From Treponema sp. (GTDB lineage: Bacteria > Spirochaetota > Spirochaetia > Treponematales > Treponemataceae): a stretch of 57,862 nucleotides of DNA. The DNA lies in contig JAILLQ010000006.1 of the NCBI GenBank assembly GCA_024693045.1, positions 1 to 57,862 on the forward strand. Reading direction: 5' to 3'. Both the position numbers and the translations under genes were made by a program. Position 1 is the first letter of the stretch. Every line of letters starts with the position of its first letter. Below, one piece after another: positions 31,039-43,170 of the stretch. The notes under the pieces are model-generated. The model saw only the letters and a program-made list of their open reading frames with translations, did no database searches and was not told the DNA's origin.

Positions 31039-31221
31039 ATGTCAAAGTTTACACAGTTCTTTCGTGAAAGTTATGCAGAAATGAGAAAAGTTGTATGGCC
31101 TACACGCGATGACGTTGTTTCTTCAGTAAAGGTTGTTATTATTTCAACAATTATTGTTGCTGTTGTTTTAGGTTTGTTGGATTTTGCTTTTACAGAAGCA
31201 TTCCGCATGTTGATGAAGTAA
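31039..31221 (+). CDS. secE: Protein translocase subunit SecE
   Basis: 60-residue, single-span SecE. The amphipathic N-terminal part has the signature ESYAEMRKVVWPTRDDV (10-26), followed by one membrane helix (VVIISTIIVAVVLGLLDFAF). It forms the membrane channel with SecY, whose gene is at 54180. GGAGG lies before the ATG; nusG follows after 12 bases. Confidence 0.95.
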   Translation: MSKFTQFFRESYAEMRKVVWPTRDDVVSSVKVVIISTIIVAVVLGLLDFAFTEAFRMLMK

Positions 31222-31233
31222 TTAGGGGAGCTT

Positions 31234-31791
31234 ATGTCAAAATCTTGGTATATGCTCCAGACTTTTGTCGGACATGAAGCTAAAATAGAAAGAACAATTA
31301 GAGCACTTCTTGATAAAAAAGAAATCAATCCAGAAATCGTAACTGATATTAAAGTACCAGTTGAAGAAGTTGTAGAAATTAAAGACGGCAAGAAGAAGTC
31401 TAAGCGCGTTAATTTTATGCCTGGTTATCTTATGGTTGAACTTGATTTACCAGAGATTGACTGGAAGTCTGCCTGCTCTTCATTGCGCCGTGTACAGGGT
31501 GTAACAGGTTTTGTTGGAACAAATCCAAATGAACGCCCAAGAGCAATTTCTGCTTCAGAAGCAAAAAATCTTCTTCAGAAGATTGGTGTTATTAAGAGTG
31601 AAAAGTCTGTAAGAATTAAGCAGACATATGCTGTTGGTGATGTAGTAAAAATCACTGATGGTCCATTTGCTTCATTCAGTGGAAATATTGAAGAAGTTAA
31701 TGAAGAAAAAGATAAGTTGCGCGTAAACGTTCAGATTTTTGGTCGTGCAACACCTGTAGAAGTAAGCGTTCTTCAGGTTGAACGAGTTTAA
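31234..31791 (+). CDS. nusG: Transcription termination/antitermination protein NusG
   Basis: 185 residues: NGN domain at the start ([19 protein letters not shown]) and a C-terminal KOW motif ([21 protein letters not shown], about 130-150). It binds RNA polymerase, increases processivity and links it to the ribosome or Rho. Length is normal, with no domain II insertion. AGGGGAG precedes the ATG. Confidence 0.96.
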   Translation: MSKSWYMLQTFVGHEAKIERTIRALLDKKEINPEIVTDIKVPVEEVVEIKDGKKKSKRVNFMPGYLMVELDLPEIDWKSACSSLRRVQGVTGFVGTNPNERPRAISASEAKNLLQKIGVIKSEKSVRIKQTYAVGDVVKITDGPFASFSGNIEEVNEEKDKLRVNVQIFGRATPVEVSVLQVERV

Positions 31792-31803
31792 TTAGTCTAA
31801 TTT

Positions 31804-31836
31804 CAGGTGCTCGCATGCCAGTGCGGGCATTACCTG
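31804..31836 (+). promoter_or_regulatory. Nested hairpin in the rplK leader
   Basis: Outer arms CAGGT / ACCTG enclose GCTCGCA / TGCGGGC (loop TGCCAG). It precedes rplK-rplA, an operon regulated by L1 binding to its own mRNA in other bacteria; such a role here is inference. The rest of the 110-base gap shows no structure that I can support. Confidence 0.45.
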
Positions 31837-31901
31837 TTTTTGGGAGAATTACAAGTCCGTTGGACAAAGGTAATTCGTTATACCAATTTAGGAGAATCAC
31901 A

Positions 31902-32333
31902 ATGGCATCAAAGAAGGTTACAGCCGTAATTAAGTTACAGTGTCCAGCAGGAGCTGCAACACCGGCTCCTCCAATTGGTCCAGCTCTCGGACCTCATGGT
32001 GTTTCTGCACCAAAATTTGTCCAGGAATTCAACGACAGAACTAAGACAATGGAAAAGGGACTTGTTATCCCTGTAGTTCTTACAGTTTATTCTGACAAAT
32101 CTTACACATTCATCCTTAAAACTCCTCCTGCAGCTGTTCTTATTAAGAAAGCACTTAAGCTCCAGAAGGGTTCAGGAAACCCACTTCGCGATAAGGTAGG
32201 AACTCTTTCTAAGAAAGACCTTGAAGAAATCGCAAAAACAAAGCTCCCAGACGTTAACGCTAACGATCTTGAAGCTGCAAAGAAAATTATTGCTGGTACT
32301 GCACGCAGTATGGGCGTAGAGGTGGAGCAGTAG
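31902..32333 (+). CDS. rplK: 50S ribosomal protein L11
   Basis: 143 residues starting [17 protein letters not shown], with the conserved proline-rich [17 protein letters not shown] and C-terminal RNA-binding domain ([11 protein letters not shown]). L11 binds the GTPase-associated centre of 23S rRNA. The ATG at 31902 is preferred over an in-frame start at 31815 because AGGAG lies just before it. Confidence 0.96.
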   Translation: MASKKVTAVIKLQCPAGAATPAPPIGPALGPHGVSAPKFVQEFNDRTKTMEKGLVIPVVLTVYSDKSYTFILKTPPAAVLIKKALKLQKGSGNPLRDKVGTLSKKDLEEIAKTKLPDVNANDLEAAKKIIAGTARSMGVEVEQ

Positions 32334-32334
32334 T

Positions 32335-33015
32335 ATGAAACACGGAAAACAGTATTGCGCATCTGCCGCAAAATTTGACTTGTCAAAGAAATACCCTGTA
32401 TCTGACGCATGCAAAATGATCCAGGATATGAAATTTGCTAAATTCGACGAAACAGTAGAAGCTCATCTTAACCTTAAGATGGATAAATCTACTTCAGTTC
32501 GTGACACTTTAGTATTTCCAAATCAGTTCAAGGCTGAAAAGAAAGTTTTGGTATTCTGTAAAGAAGACCGCGTAAAGGAAGCTCTTGATGCTGGTGCTGC
32601 ATTTGCAGGTTCAGATGAATACATCGAAAAAGTAAAGGGTGGTTGGCTTGATTTTGATATCGCTGTAGCTACTCCAGATATGATGAAAGATGTAGGTCGT
32701 CTTGGTATGGTATTGGGTCGCAAAGGTCTTATGCCTAACCCTAAAACTGGAACAGTTACAAATGATATTGCAGCTGCTATCGGTGAACTTAAAAAGGGTC
32801 GTACAGAATATCGTGCTGACAAAACAGGTGTTATTCACATCGCTGTTGGTAAGGTTTCTATGGACGCTGCAAAGATCGCAGAAAACGTAAACGTATTGAT
32901 TTCTGAAGTTGGAAAGAAAGCACCTAATGGTGTAGTTTCAAGCTTCATTCAGTCAGTATCCCTCAGTTCAACTATGGGCCCAGGCGTATGGGTTGACATG
33001 AAGGAAGGTGAGTAA
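32335..33015 (+). CDS. rplA: 50S ribosomal protein L1
   Basis: 226 residues, one base after the rplK stop. Conserved GRKGLMPNPKTGTVT (about 124-138) and the C-terminal VSLSSTMGPGVWVD. L1 forms the stalk that moves E-site tRNA and commonly represses its own operon by binding the mRNA leader. Confidence 0.96.
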   Translation: MKHGKQYCASAAKFDLSKKYPVSDACKMIQDMKFAKFDETVEAHLNLKMDKSTSVRDTLVFPNQFKAEKKVLVFCKEDRVKEALDAGAAFAGSDEYIEKVKGGWLDFDIAVATPDMMKDVGRLGMVLGRKGLMPNPKTGTVTNDIAAAIGELKKGRTEYRADKTGVIHIAVGKVSMDAAKIAENVNVLISEVGKKAPNGVVSSFIQSVSLSSTMGPGVWVDMKEGE

Positions 33016-33017
33016 TT

Positions 33018-33545
33018 ATGGCAATGATGGCAAAGAAAATTCAGTCTGCTAAAACTGAAGCAATTGAAGAAACAAAAAAAGCATTTGCTGACTATAGTAA
33101 CTTCATTTTTGCTGATTACCGTGGAATGACTGTTGAACAGATTACAAGCCTTCGTAAGAAGCTCCGTGAACAGAATGCAGTACTCAAAGTTGTAAAGAAC
33201 AATTTTGCTCGTATCGCATTTGAGTCTATGGATATCAATGACGTAGCTGATTACCTTAAGGGACCAACAGTTATTGCAATGGCAAAAGAAGATGCTAACG
33301 TTGTTGCAAAAACACTTTTCGACTTCGCTAACGAAGCCGCTAAAGAAAAACCGGTACTTTCTGTAAAAGGTGCTTGTGTAGAAAAAGAAGTTTACGATGC
33401 AGCTAAAATCGAAGCTTTCTCAAAAGTACCAGGAAAGAAAGAACTTATCGCTATGCTTATGTCTGCAATCAACGGACCAGCTCGTCAGTTGGCAGCTACA
33501 ATCAAAGCATACGCAGAAAAGAAAGAAGCAGAAGGTTCAAACTAA
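33018..33545 (+). CDS. rplJ: 50S ribosomal protein L10
   Basis: 175 residues. Has the conserved FADYRGMTVEQITSLRKKLRE (about 31-51) and a C-terminal helix that anchors L7/L12 dimers. GGTGAG, inside the end of rplA, acts as the ribosome site. An unusually long 153-base gap separates it from rplL. Confidence 0.95.
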   Translation: MAMMAKKIQSAKTEAIEETKKAFADYSNFIFADYRGMTVEQITSLRKKLREQNAVLKVVKNNFARIAFESMDINDVADYLKGPTVIAMAKEDANVVAKTLFDFANEAAKEKPVLSVKGACVEKEVYDAAKIEAFSKVPGKKELIAMLMSAINGPARQLAATIKAYAEKKEAEGSN

Positions 33546-33555
33546 AAGCTTCTTA

Positions 33556-33657
33556 GTGATTTTTAATCACGCACGCGTTCAGGCTTCATAGCTGTCGACT
33601 GTTCGCGTTTGATTTGCAGACCTTTCGTATGACTGGCACTGCACAACCTTCGGGTTG
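33556..33657 (+). promoter_or_regulatory. Two hairpins between rplJ and rplL
   Basis: GTGATT-TTT-AATCAC (33556-33570) and CAACC-TTCG-GGTTG (33644-33657), the latter followed by an AT-rich run. They could mark RNA processing that lets rplL be made in excess, as its four-fold or higher stoichiometry needs. No separate promoter is convincing. Confidence 0.4.
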
Positions 33658-33698
33658 ATATATTTATTTTTTAATTACATATTTGTGAGGAAGACAAT

Positions 33699-34076
33699 AT
33701 GGCAGCATTAACAACAGATCAGATTCTTGATGCAATCTCTGGAATGACAGTTCTTGAATGTTCAGAACTTGTAAAAGCAATGGAAGAAAAATTCGGTGTA
33801 ACAGCAGCAGTAGCAGTTGCAGCAGCTCCTGGAGCAGCAGCAGGCGGAGCAGCTGAAGAACAGACAGAATTCACAGTTACATTGGAATCATTCGATGCAG
33901 CTAAAAAGATCCCAGTTATCAAGGCTGTTCGCGAAATCACTGGTCTTGGACTTGGTGAAGCTAAAGCTCTCGTAGAAGGTGCTCCAAAAGCTCTTAAAGA
34001 AGGTGTTAGCAAGGCTGACGCTGACGAAATCGTTAAGAAGATCGAAGAAGCTGGTGGTAAGGCTTCAAAGAAATAA
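33699..34076 (+). CDS. rplL: 50S ribosomal protein L7/L12
   Basis: 125 residues: N-terminal dimerisation helices, Ala/Gly-rich hinge ([18 protein letters not shown], about 35-53) and C-terminal factor-binding domain ([21 protein letters not shown]). GTGAGG lies before the ATG. Confidence 0.96.
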   Translation: MAALTTDQILDAISGMTVLECSELVKAMEEKFGVTAAVAVAAAPGAAAGGAAEEQTEFTVTLESFDAAKKIPVIKAVREITGLGLGEAKALVEGAPKALKEGVSKADADEIVKKIEEAGGKASKK

Positions 34077-34103
34077 TTTGTTAATTAGCAAATTATCATA
34101 ATA

Positions 34104-34132
34104 AACTGCAGGAGTTCTGCTCCTGCAGTTTT
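34104..34132 (+). terminator. Attenuator-like hairpin between rplL and rpoB
   Basis: Perfect 11-bp stem AACTGCAGGAG / CTCCTGCAGTT, loop TTCTG, with only four T. It is followed by the 14-bp palindrome TGCGTTTAAACGCA (34134-34147) and a smaller hairpin TGTAGA-GTT-TCTACA (34218-34232). Partial termination before rpoBC is known in E. coli; the same role is inferred. Confidence 0.65.
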
Positions 34133-34272
34133 GTGCGTTTAAACGCATTATTTTTGGTTCTTTAGTATTTAAAAAATCTTGCTGACTCCGGTAAGATAAT
34201 CAGTGATTTCTGTGCTGTGTAGAGTTTCTACATGTAGCAGATTTTGACTGAACTCATATTTTGGGGGAAATG

Positions 34273-37200
34273 ATGTTCGCAAAAACACGAACAATCAACC
34301 GACAGTATATCGGTAAAGACATCCAGAACTTTATGGATGTACCAAACCTGATTTCTATTCAGACTGATTCCTATGAAAGCTTTCTTCAGGCAGAAAGATT
34401 GAAGAAAGGCGAACCTTTGTTAAATCAGGGTTTACAGGAAGCATTTACTTCAACTTTTCCAATTTTAAGTCCTAATAACGACATGTCTTTGGAGTTCGAA
34501 TATTACGAACTTGATTATGCTAACATTAAATTTAATGAACTCGAATGCAAACAGAAGGGTGCAACTTATGCAGTTCCTTTAAAGGCTCGTATTGACTTAA
34601 CTTTCTTGAATGACGGTCATATCATTCAGAAAGATATTTACATGGGCGATATTCCTCTTATGACAGAACGCGGAACTTTCATCATTAATGGTGCAGAACG
34701 CGTAGTTGTTTCTCAGATTCACCGTTCGCCTGGTGTAATTTTCCAGCACGATAAAGGTGTTTGGTCCAGCCGTATCATTCCTTACCGTGGTTCATGGTTG
34801 GAATTTGAAATCGATCAGAAAAAGGAATTGATTTTTGCTAAGATTGACCGCAAAAAGAAAATCCTTGGAACAATATTCTTAAGAGCTCTTGGTTATTCAA
34901 CTCGTGAAGAAATTATCCGCTGTTTCTATAAAACAGAAAATCTTCAGGTTGTTGATTCAACTGAAGTACGCGAAAATCTTGTTGATAAGGTTCTTGCTTC
35001 TGCTGTAATCATTAAGGATGAAAATGGCGAAGAAAAGAGACTTTTCAATGCTGGTACACGTCTTCATCCACATGATATCGATGATTTAGTTGCAAACGGA
35101 ATCAAAGAAATCTGTGTAATTAAGTTGAGCACAAAACAGAATCCTAATGATAAAGACGAAAAGAACGAATCTCTTGATTCACAGATTATTATCAACTGTT
35201 TCGAAAGAGAAGAAGTTCGCTTTGTAAAAGAAGGTTCTGTAGATAATGAACCAACTAAAGAAGATGCTCTTGCAACAGTTTATAATATCTTGATGCCAGG
35301 TGAACCAATCACAGTTGATGCTGCAGAAAAAGATTTGAACTCAATGTTCTTCTCTGAACGCCGCTACGATCTTGGTCGCGTTGGTCGCTACAAGTTGAAT
35401 AAAAAGTTCGATTACAAAGAAGATGTACAGGTTTATACACTTGTAAAAGACGATATTATCAACACAATGAAGACTCTTATCAATGTTTACATTGGTGAAG
35501 ATCAGATTGACGATATTGACCACCTTGGTAACCGTCGTATTCGTTGTGTAGGAGAACTTCTTACAAACCAGCTTAAAACTGCTTTCAGCAGAATGGAACG
35601 CATTGTAAAAGAAAGAATGGGTCTTAAAGAAACTGATACTATGAAACCACAGGATCTTGTTTCTATTAAACCTATCGTTGCTGCAATTCGTGAATTCTTT
35701 GGTTCTTCTCAGCTTTCTCAGTTCATGGATCAGATTAACCCACTTTCAGAACTTACTCACAAACGTCGTCTTTCAGCTTTGGGTACTGGTGGTTTGAGCC
35801 GAGATCGCGCCGGATTTGAAGTTCGAGACGTACACTATTCACACTATGGTCGAATGTGTCCTATCGAAACTCCTGAAGGTCCAAACATTGGTTTGATTGT
35901 TTCTCTTCCAATGTACACTCGCATTAATGATTACGGATTCCTTGAAACACCTTATCGTAAGGTTGTTGATGGAAAGGCTACTAAAGAAGTTCAGTACCTT
36001 TCTGCAATGGATGAAGATAAATATTATGTAGGACAGCTTGTTCCTGGTATGAAGGAAGATGGCTCATTCCCTACAGATATGATTTCGGTACGTCATCGCG
36101 GTGATTATCGTTCTCGTTCTCCAAAAGATGTTCAGTTTATCGACGTTTCTCCACGCCAGGTAATTTCTGTTTCTGCATCTTTGATTCCATTCCTTGAACA
36201 CGACGATGCTAACCGTGCGCTCATGGGTTGTAACATGCAGCGTCAGGGTGTACCTTTGCTTTTCCCAGAACCTCCTCATGTTGGTACTGGTATGGAACGC
36301 AAGACTGCATATGATTCTGGTGTTCTTGTAAAAGCTAAATACGAAGGAGACGTAACATACGTTTCTAGTGAACTTATTAAAATTAAACCTACTGATGCTG
36401 GTGCTGGTGATGTAAACGAATATCACTTGATCAAGTATCAGAGAACTAACAACGATACATGGAATCATCAGAGACCAATCGTAGAAGTTGGCGAACATGT
36501 AACTCAGGGTCAGGTAATTGCCGATGGTCCAGCTACATTCAATGGTGAACTTGCTCTTGGACGAAACCTTCTCGTAGGATTCGTACCTTGGAATGGTTAC
36601 AACTATGAAGACGCCGTTCTTATTTCACAGAGAGTTGTTCGTGAAGATATGTATACAACAATCCATATTAAGGAATTTGAAGTAGATATCCGCGAAACAA
36701 AACTCGGTCCAGAAAAGATTACTCGTGATATTCCTAATGTTGCAGAAAAAGCTCTTAGTAACCTTGACTCAGAAGGTATCGTAAGAATCGGTGCAAAAGT
36801 ACGTTCTGGCGATATTCTTGTTGGTAAGGTAACTCCTAAGTCTGAAACTGAAACAACTCCTGAATTTAAGCTTTTGAACTCAATCTTCGGTGAAAAAGCA
36901 AAAGAAGTTCGCGATTCTTCACTCCATGTTCCACACGGAATTGAAGGTGTTGTAATCGATGTTCAGCGTATGAAGCGCCTTGAAGGTGATGAACTTTCTC
37001 CAGGTGTTGATGAAGTTGTAAAAGTAATTATCGCTAATAAGCGTAAGCTTCGTGAAGGTGATAAGATGGCCGGACGCCACGGAAACAAGGGTGTCGTAGC
37101 TCGTATTCTTCCACCAGAAGACATGCCTTACCTTGAAGACGGTACTCCACTTGATGTTTGTTTGAACCCACTTGGTGTACCTTCGCGAATGAATATTGGT

Positions 37201-37824
37201 CAGATCATGGAATCAGAACTTGGTGTAGCTGGTCGCTACTTGAACCAGTTCTTTGAATCACCTGTATTCCAGTCACCTAGCCAGGAACAGATTGCAGAAA
37301 AACTTGCAGAAGCTGGTCTTGCTAGCGATGCAAAACAGGTTGTTCGTTCTGGTCAGACTGGTGAACCATTTGTAAACCCAATCTTTGTTGGTGTTATCTA
37401 CTTTATGAAGTTGCACCACTTGGTTGATGATAAGATGCACGCTCGTTCTACAGGTCCATACTCACTTGTTACTCAGCAGCCACTTGGTGGTAAGGCTCAG
37501 TTCGGTGGTCAGCGTCTTGGAGAAATGGAAGTTTGGGCTCTTGAAGCATATGGTGCTGCAAACTGTCTTCAGGAAATGATGACAATCAAGTCTGATGATA
37601 TGGCTGGTCGTTCAAAGATTTATGAATCTATCGTAAAGGGTGACCCAGCATCTCCAGCAGGAGTTCCAGAAGCATTCAATGTAATGGTTCAGGAAGTTCG
37701 TGGTTTGGCTCTTGATTTCACTATGTATGATGAAAAGGGTAAACAGATTGCTCTTACAGAACGTGATCAGGAATTGATTGATAAAGCCGCATCAGGATTC
37801 GATAAGGAGAATACAAATGCGTGA
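34273..37824 (+). CDS. rpoB: RNA polymerase subunit beta
   Basis: 1183 residues from ATG 34273; GGGGG lies five bases upstream, whereas the ATG at 34270 and the TTG at 34261 are too close to or within it. Conserved regions are present: rifampicin cluster [20 protein letters not shown] then [38 protein letters not shown] and the C-terminal [20 protein letters not shown]. The position equivalent to E. coli 531 is Ser, not the Asn reported for several treponemes, and 518 is Ile. The stop overlaps rpoC by eight bases. Confidence 0.97.
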   Translation: MFAKTRTINRQYIGKDIQNFMDVPNLISIQTDSYESFLQAERLKKGEPLLNQGLQEAFTSTFPILSPNNDMSLEFEYYELDYANIKFNELECKQKGATYAVPLKARIDLTFLNDGHIIQKDIYMGDIPLMTERGTFIINGAERVVVSQIHRSPGVIFQHDKGVWSSRIIPYRGSWLEFEIDQKKELIFAKIDRKKKILGTIFLRALGYSTREEIIRCFYKTENLQVVDSTEVRENLVDKVLASAVIIKDENGEEKRLFNAGTRLHPHDIDDLVANGIKEICVIKLSTKQNPNDKDEKNESLDSQIIINCFEREEVRFVKEGSVDNEPTKEDALATVYNILMPGEPITVDAAEKDLNSMFFSERRYDLGRVGRYKLNKKFDYKEDVQVYTLVKDDIINTMKTLINVYIGEDQIDDIDHLGNRRIRCVGELLTNQLKTAFSRMERIVKERMGLKETDTMKPQDLVSIKPIVAAIREFFGSSQLSQFMDQINPLSELTHKRRLSALGTGGLSRDRAGFEVRDVHYSHYGRMCPIETPEGPNIGLIVSLPMYTRINDYGFLETPYRKVVDGKATKEVQYLSAMDEDKYYVGQLVPGMKEDGSFPTDMISVRHRGDYRSRSPKDVQFIDVSPRQVISVSASLIPFLEHDDANRALMGCNMQRQGVPLLFPEPPHVGTGMERKTAYDSGVLVKAKYEGDVTYVSSELIKIKPTDAGAGDVNEYHLIKYQRTNNDTWNHQRPIVEVGEHVTQGQVIADGPATFNGELALGRNLLVGFVPWNGYNYEDAVLISQRVVREDMYTTIHIKEFEVDIRETKLGPEKITRDIPNVAEKALSNLDSEGIVRIGAKVRSGDILVGKVTPKSETETTPEFKLLNSIFGEKAKEVRDSSLHVPHGIEGVVIDVQRMKRLEGDELSPGVDEVVKVIIANKRKLREGDKMAGRHGNKGVVARILPPEDMPYLEDGTPLDVCLNPLGVPSRMNIGQIMESELGVAGRYLNQFFESPVFQSPSQEQIAEKLAEAGLASDAKQVVRSGQTGEPFVNPIFVGVIYFMKLHHLVDDKMHARSTGPYSLVTQQPLGGKAQFGGQRLGEMEVWALEAYGAANCLQEMMTIKSDDMAGRSKIYESIVKGDPASPAGVPEAFNVMVQEVRGLALDFTMYDEKGKQIALTERDQELIDKAASGFDKENTNA

Positions 37825-40800
37825 TGTTCAGGATTTTGCAAGTATTAAAATAAAGTTGGCTTCGCCGGACACGATTCGTGCATGGTCTTATGGAGAAGTA
37901 AAGAAGCCTGAAACAATTAACTATCGTACTCTTCGTCCAGAGAAAGACGGTCTTTTCTGCGAACGCATTTTCGGTACTACTAAGGAATGGGAATGTTATT
38001 GTGGTAAATTCAAGTCAATCCGTTATAAGGGTGTAGTTTGTGATCGTTGTGGTGTAGAAGTTACACACTTTAAAGTACGTCGTGAACGAACAGGTCATAT
38101 TGAATTGGCAGCACCTGTAAGTCATATCTGGTATTACCGCTCAGTTCCTAGCCGAATGGGTCTTTTGCTTGATATGCAGGTTGCTCAGCTTCGTTCTGTA
38201 CTTTATTACGAAAAATATATCGTAATCGATGCAGGTGATACTGACCTTAAGAAAATGCAGCTTCTTACAGAAGATGAATACATTGAAGCTCGTGAACGCT
38301 ATGGTGAAACTTTCACAGCAGACATGGGTGCTGAAGCAATTAAAACTTTGCTTGATTCAATTGATTTGGATTCTCTTGCTGCAGAACTTAGAAGCAAAAT
38401 GATTGAAAAGGGTGCTAAGAGTGACAAGCGTCTTCTTAGACGAATTGAAATCGTTGAAAATTTCCGTTCATCTGGAAATAAAGCAAGCTGGATGATTCTT
38501 GATGTTGTTCCAGTAATTCCACCTGATCTTCGTCCAATGGTTCAGCTTGATGGTGGTCGTTTTGCTACTTCAGATTTGAACGATTTGTATCGCCGCGTTA
38601 TTAATAGAAATAATCGTCTTCGCAGACTTTTGCTTCTTAACGCACCAGATATTATTATCCGCAACGAAAAGCGTATGCTTCAGGAAGCTGTTGATGCTCT
38701 CTTTGATAACTCTAAGCGTAAGAGAGTTGTAAAGGGTGCTTCTAACCGTCCTTTGAAGTCAATTTCAGATATGATTAAGGGTAAGCAGGGACGTTTCCGC
38801 CAGAACCTTCTTGGTAAACGTGTTGACTACTCTGGTCGTTCTGTAATCGTTGTAGGTCCAGAACTTAAGCTCTGGCAGTGTGGTCTTCCTACAAAAATGG
38901 CTCTTGAATTATTCAAGCCATTTATTATGAAAAAACTTGTAGATAAGCAGGTTGTATTCAATATTAAAAAGGCTAAGTTGCTTGTAGAATCTGAAGCTCC
39001 TGAAGTTTACAGTATCCTTGATGAAGTTGTACGCGAACATCCAGTTATGTTGAACCGTGCGCCTACACTTCACCGACTTGGTATTTTGGCATTTGAACCT
39101 GTACTTGTAGAAGGAAAAGCTCTTAAGCTTCATCCTCTTGCTTGTAAATCATTCAACGCCGACTTCGATGGTGACCAGATGGCTATTCACGTTCCTTTGA
39201 CACAGGCTGCTCAGATGGAATGTTGGACTTTGATGCTTTCTGCAAGAAACTTGCTTGACCCAGCTAACGGTAATACAATTGTTGCTCCTTCTCAGGACAT
39301 GGTACTTGGTATCTACTATATGACTTCAATTAAGCCAAATGCTAAGGGAACTGGAAAACATTTCTCTTCTCCTGATGAAGTTCGTATGGCTGCTGAAACA
39401 GGCGCTATTGAATGGCAGGCTAAGATTTTTGTTCGTGCTCCAAAAGATTCTTTTGACGCCGGAAAATATTCTTGGGATGGAAAAGCATTTAAAGCTGGCG
39501 ATATGATTGAAACTACAGCTGGTACACTTGCATTCAACGAAGCAATGCCAGATGATGTTCGTTTTATCAATAAGCAGATGGGCGATAAAGCTCTTAAGGC
39601 TATGATTGAACATGTTTATCATACACAGGGTTCATGGCTTACAGTACAGATGCTTGATGCAATCAAGTCTGTTGGATATAAGAACGCTACTTTCTACGGT
39701 GCAACTCTTTCTATGAATGATATCATTGTTCCAACTGAAAAGAAGGAAATGATTGAAAAGGCAGACAAGGAAGTTGAAAAGATTGTAAAAGAAAACGCTA
39801 AGGGTATTATCACTGATGATGAACGATTCCAGCGTGTAACTAATATCTGGGCTCGTACAAATGAAGAACTTACTTCTATTATGTATGACAAACTTGCCAA
39901 AGATAAAGATGGTTTCAATACAATCTATATGATGGCCACTTCTGGTGCCCGTGGTTCTAAGAAGCAGATTTCTCAGCTTGCCGCTATGCGTGGTTTGATG
40001 GCTAAACCGGGTGGAGAAATTATCGAACTCCCTGTTAAATCAAACTTCAAAGAAGGTCTTTCGGTTATCGAATACTTTATTTCATCAAACGGTGCCCGCA
40101 AGGGTCTTTCCGATACTGCTCTTAAAACAGCCGATGCCGGTTACATGACTCGTCGTCTTGTAGATGTTGCTCAGGATGTAGTTGTTAATGATGAAGACTG
40201 TGGAACAATCAATGGTATTGATTATGCTGCAATTAAGAATGGTGATGAAATTGTAGTTCCTTTGAAAGAACGAATTGTCGGACATTACACAATTGAACGT
40301 GTAGTTCACCCAATTACTGGTGATTTGATTTGCGATGTAAACTCTTACATTGATACTGAGCTTGCAGCAAAAATTGAAGAAGCTGGTGTTGAAAAGGTAA
40401 AACTCAGAACAGTTCTTACTTGTGAAGCTAAGCACGGTATTTGTGTAAAGTGTTATGGACAGAACCTTGCACGTAATAAAATAGTAGAAATTGGTGAAGC
40501 AGTAGGTATTATTGCTGCTCAGTCAATTGGTCAGCCTGGTACACAGCTTACACTTCGAACATTCCACTCGGGTGGTACTGCGGAAAAAGCTGTAGATGAT
40601 AACCGAATCGTATTGAACTTCAATGCTATTATTACAGAAATTAAGGGTAAGAGCGTTGATATGGGTGACGGCTCACAGTTGTTTACTCGTAAGGGTTCTA
40701 TGAAGGTAATTCGCATTCTTGATAGCATCAAGATTGAAGATGGCGATGATCTTAAGATTGAAGATGGTGTAAGTCTTCTTAAGGATAGTACTGTTCTTGT

Positions 40801-42103
40801 TAGAGCTGGTAAGGAAGTTACTGCTCCAGTTTCAGGAAAAATTATTATCCGTGATGGATTTATCTACTTCACTAATAAAGAAGTTAAAGTTGAAATCAGT
40901 AATGGTTCTACATTGAATATCCAGGCTGGTCAGATTGTAAAAGCTGGTCAGGCACTTGGTACATTCGATCAGTATTCGGATCCAATTATTGCAGAAAGCG
41001 ATGGATACATCCACTTTGAAGATGTGATTCCTGGTTCTACATTGTCTGAAACTCACGATTCTGTAACAGGAAGTACAGTAAGAACAATTACAGATCTTCA
41101 CCTTGATGTAAAACAGCCACGTATTCTTATCACTGATGAAGCTGGTAACGAAATGGGTAGTTATTACCTTCCTGCTGGAGCCGTTCTTCAGGTTGAAGAT
41201 AAGCAGCCAATTAAGGCCGGTGAAACTCTTGCTAAGTTGCCTAAAGAAGCTTCTAAGTCTCAGGATATTACTGGTGGTATCCCTCGTGTAACTGAATTAA
41301 TTGAAGCTCGTAAACCTAAGAATCAGACAGTTTTGGCTCAGATTTCTGGACGAGTTAAGTTTAAGGGAATTACAAAGGCTAAGCGTATTGTAGAAATCGA
41401 AGATACATTTGGTCACGTATATACACACCTTGTTCCAACTAGTAAGCATATGATTGTTCGTGATGGTGACGAAGTTGTAGCTGGTGAACAGCTTTGCGAC
41501 GGATCTCCAAATCCAGCAGATATTCTTGCTATCCTTGGTGAAAATGCACTTCAGAATTACCTTATGGATGAAATCCAGTCGGTATACCGTGCACAGGGTG
41601 TAAACATTAACGATAAGCATATTGGTGTAATTGTACGTCAGATGCTTCGCAAGGTTGAAATTGTTTCTGTTGGTGATACAAAATTCATTTTTGGTCAGCA
41701 GGTTGACAAGTTCAAGTTCCATGAAGAAAACCGCCGCGTAATCGCTGAAGGTGGACAGCCAGCTGTTGCTCGTCCAATGTATCAGGGTATTACAAAAGCT
41801 GCTTTGAATGTAGATTCATTCATTTCGGCTGCTTCATTCCAGGAAACAACTCGCGTACTTACAAATGCAGCTATTTCTGGAGCAACAGACGGACTTCACG
41901 GTATCAAAGAAAACGTTGCAATCGGTCATATGATTCCAGCTGGTACTGGTATAAAGAATTACAAGAATGTAAAACTTTATGACTCTAGTGATAAAGATCT
42001 TGATGTTCAGATGGAAGAAATTCTTGAAAAACGTCGTCTTGAAAAAGAAGCAGAACAGAATGCTATGATTGAACCAGTTTTCGAAAGCGAAGACGCTGAT
42101 TAA
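37817..42103 (+). CDS. rpoC: RNA polymerase subunit beta-prime
   Basis: 1428 residues from ATG 37817 (AAGGAG seven bases upstream), beginning [18 protein letters not shown]. The N-terminal zinc site is CYCGKFK ... CDRCG, the catalytic magnesium loop is [10 protein letters not shown], the second zinc cluster is [13 protein letters not shown], and the trigger-loop region is present near [21 protein letters not shown]. Full length with no insertion or break. The terminator at 42121-42166 follows. Confidence 0.97.
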   Translation: MRDVQDFASIKIKLASPDTIRAWSYGEVKKPETINYRTLRPEKDGLFCERIFGTTKEWECYCGKFKSIRYKGVVCDRCGVEVTHFKVRRERTGHIELAAPVSHIWYYRSVPSRMGLLLDMQVAQLRSVLYYEKYIVIDAGDTDLKKMQLLTEDEYIEARERYGETFTADMGAEAIKTLLDSIDLDSLAAELRSKMIEKGAKSDKRLLRRIEIVENFRSSGNKASWMILDVVPVIPPDLRPMVQLDGGRFATSDLNDLYRRVINRNNRLRRLLLLNAPDIIIRNEKRMLQEAVDALFDNSKRKRVVKGASNRPLKSISDMIKGKQGRFRQNLLGKRVDYSGRSVIVVGPELKLWQCGLPTKMALELFKPFIMKKLVDKQVVFNIKKAKLLVESEAPEVYSILDEVVREHPVMLNRAPTLHRLGILAFEPVLVEGKALKLHPLACKSFNADFDGDQMAIHVPLTQAAQMECWTLMLSARNLLDPANGNTIVAPSQDMVLGIYYMTSIKPNAKGTGKHFSSPDEVRMAAETGAIEWQAKIFVRAPKDSFDAGKYSWDGKAFKAGDMIETTAGTLAFNEAMPDDVRFINKQMGDKALKAMIEHVYHTQGSWLTVQMLDAIKSVGYKNATFYGATLSMNDIIVPTEKKEMIEKADKEVEKIVKENAKGIITDDERFQRVTNIWARTNEELTSIMYDKLAKDKDGFNTIYMMATSGARGSKKQISQLAAMRGLMAKPGGEIIELPVKSNFKEGLSVIEYFISSNGARKGLSDTALKTADAGYMTRRLVDVAQDVVVNDEDCGTINGIDYAAIKNGDEIVVPLKERIVGHYTIERVVHPITGDLICDVNSYIDTELAAKIEEAGVEKVKLRTVLTCEAKHGICVKCYGQNLARNKIVEIGEAVGIIAAQSIGQPGTQLTLRTFHSGGTAEKAVDDNRIVLNFNAIITEIKGKSVDMGDGSQLFTRKGSMKVIRILDSIKIEDGDDLKIEDGVSLLKDSTVLVRAGKEVTAPVSGKIIIRDGFIYFTNKEVKVEISNGSTLNIQAGQIVKAGQALGTFDQYSDPIIAESDGYIHFEDVIPGSTLSETHDSVTGSTVRTITDLHLDVKQPRILITDEAGNEMGSYYLPAGAVLQVEDKQPIKAGETLAKLPKEASKSQDITGGIPRVTELIEARKPKNQTVLAQISGRVKFKGITKAKRIVEIEDTFGHVYTHLVPTSKHMIVRDGDEVVAGEQLCDGSPNPADILAILGENALQNYLMDEIQSVYRAQGVNINDKHIGVIVRQMLRKVEIVSVGDTKFIFGQQVDKFKFHEENRRVIAEGGQPAVARPMYQGITKAALNVDSFISAASFQETTRVLTNAAISGATDGLHGIKENVAIGHMIPAGTGIKNYKNVKLYDSSDKDLDVQMEEILEKRRLEKEAEQNAMIEPVFESEDAD

Positions 42104-42120
42104 TCACTTTTGATTTAATC

Positions 42121-42166
42121 GAAAAGGCGTGTTGCATAGTTTATGTTGCAGCACGCCTTTTTTTAT
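42121..42166 (+). terminator. Rho-independent terminator after rpoC
   Basis: AAGGCGTG pairs with CACGCCTT across an inner loop with partial TTGCA pairing, then seven T. Confidence 0.88.
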
Positions 42167-42196
42167 GGAAATTTTAAGAATTCCCTTGAAATTCCG

Positions 42197-42225
42197 TTGA
42201 ATTCATTTAACAAATTCATTATTCT
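42197..42225 (+). promoter_or_regulatory. Promoter for rpsL-rpsG
   Basis: TTGAAT (42197-42202), 17-base spacer, TATTCT (42220-42225). Confidence 0.6.
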
Positions 42226-42231
42226 AGTTAG

Positions 42232-42276
42232 ACCTATCTTTCATAGGTTTTATATTTCTCCGGGGTGCTGACCGGA
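42232..42276 (+). promoter_or_regulatory. Two hairpins in the rpsL leader
   Basis: ACCTAT / ATAGGT (42232-42248) followed by TTTT, then TCCGG / CCGGA (42259-42276) just before the ribosome site AGGAG. The first looks like a weak attenuator; the second could mask translation. S7 autoregulates this operon in E. coli, but I cannot identify its site here. Confidence 0.4.
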
Positions 42277-42295
42277 ATAAATAGGAGAATAGGCG

Positions 42296-42670
42296 ATGCC
42301 TACAATCAATCAATTAATTCGTCAGGGACGTCAGTCAGTGGCTAACAGAACTAAGTCTCCCGCACTTGAGTCTTGTCCACAGAAACGTGGTGTATGTACA
42401 CGTGTTATGACTGTAACTCCAAAAAAACCAAACTCAGCTCTTCGTAAAGTAGCTCGTGTTCGTTTGTCTAATGGTATTGAAGTAACTGCATACATTCCTG
42501 GTATTGGTCATAACCTTCAGGAACACTCAGTAGTTCTTATTCGTGGTGGTCGTGTAAAGGACCTTCCTGGTGTACGCTATCACATTATTCGCGGTACAAA
42601 AGATACTCTTGGTGTTGAAGATCGTAAACGCGGCCGTTCTAAGTACGGTGCAAAAAGACCAAAGGCTTAA
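42296..42670 (+). CDS. rpsL: 30S ribosomal protein S12
   Basis: 124 residues. The decoding-centre segments are wild type for streptomycin: [11 protein letters not shown] and [10 protein letters not shown] both keep the critical Lys. AGGAG precedes the ATG; rpsG follows after 12 bases. Confidence 0.97.
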   Translation: MPTINQLIRQGRQSVANRTKSPALESCPQKRGVCTRVMTVTPKKPNSALRKVARVRLSNGIEVTAYIPGIGHNLQEHSVVLIRGGRVKDLPGVRYHIIRGTKDTLGVEDRKRGRSKYGAKRPKA

Positions 42671-42682
42671 TGGAGGACTAAG

Positions 42683-43153
42683 ATGGGAAGACATAAGAAA
42701 TCAATCGAACGTCCATGTATGCCAGACGTTAAATATAACTCAAAGGTTGTTACAAAGTTCGTAAAACGCATGATGTTGGACGGAAAGAAAGCAACTTGTA
42801 CAAAAATTATCTATGAAGCAATGGATAAACTTAAGACTAAAACTGAAAAGGATCCACTTGAAGTTTTGCTTAAGGCTCTTGATAATGTTAAACCTGTAGT
42901 AGAAGTAAAATCACGCCGCGTTGGTGGTGCTACATATCAGGTTCCAGTAGAAATTCGTGACGAACGCCGCGAAGCTTTGGCAATGAGATGGATCATTGAT
43001 GCAGCTCGTTCAAGAAGTGGTCATGGTATGGCAGATACACTTTCTGCTGAACTCCTTGATGCATTCAATAATACTGGTTCTGCTTTCAAGAAGAAGGAAG
43101 ATACACATAAGATGGCTGAAGCTAACAAGGCTTTTGCTCACTTTAGATGGTAG
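42683..43153 (+). CDS. rpsG: 30S ribosomal protein S7
   Basis: 156 residues with [17 protein letters not shown] and [12 protein letters not shown] motifs and the C-terminal [20 protein letters not shown]. Assembles the head of the small subunit. No fusA follows; the next gene is tuf after a long structured gap. Confidence 0.97.
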   Translation: MGRHKKSIERPCMPDVKYNSKVVTKFVKRMMLDGKKATCTKIIYEAMDKLKTKTEKDPLEVLLKALDNVKPVVEVKSRRVGGATYQVPVEIRDERREALAMRWIIDAARSRSGHGMADTLSAELLDAFNNTGSAFKKKEDTHKMAEANKAFAHFRW

Positions 43154-43170
43154 AATAATTCTTCTATATA

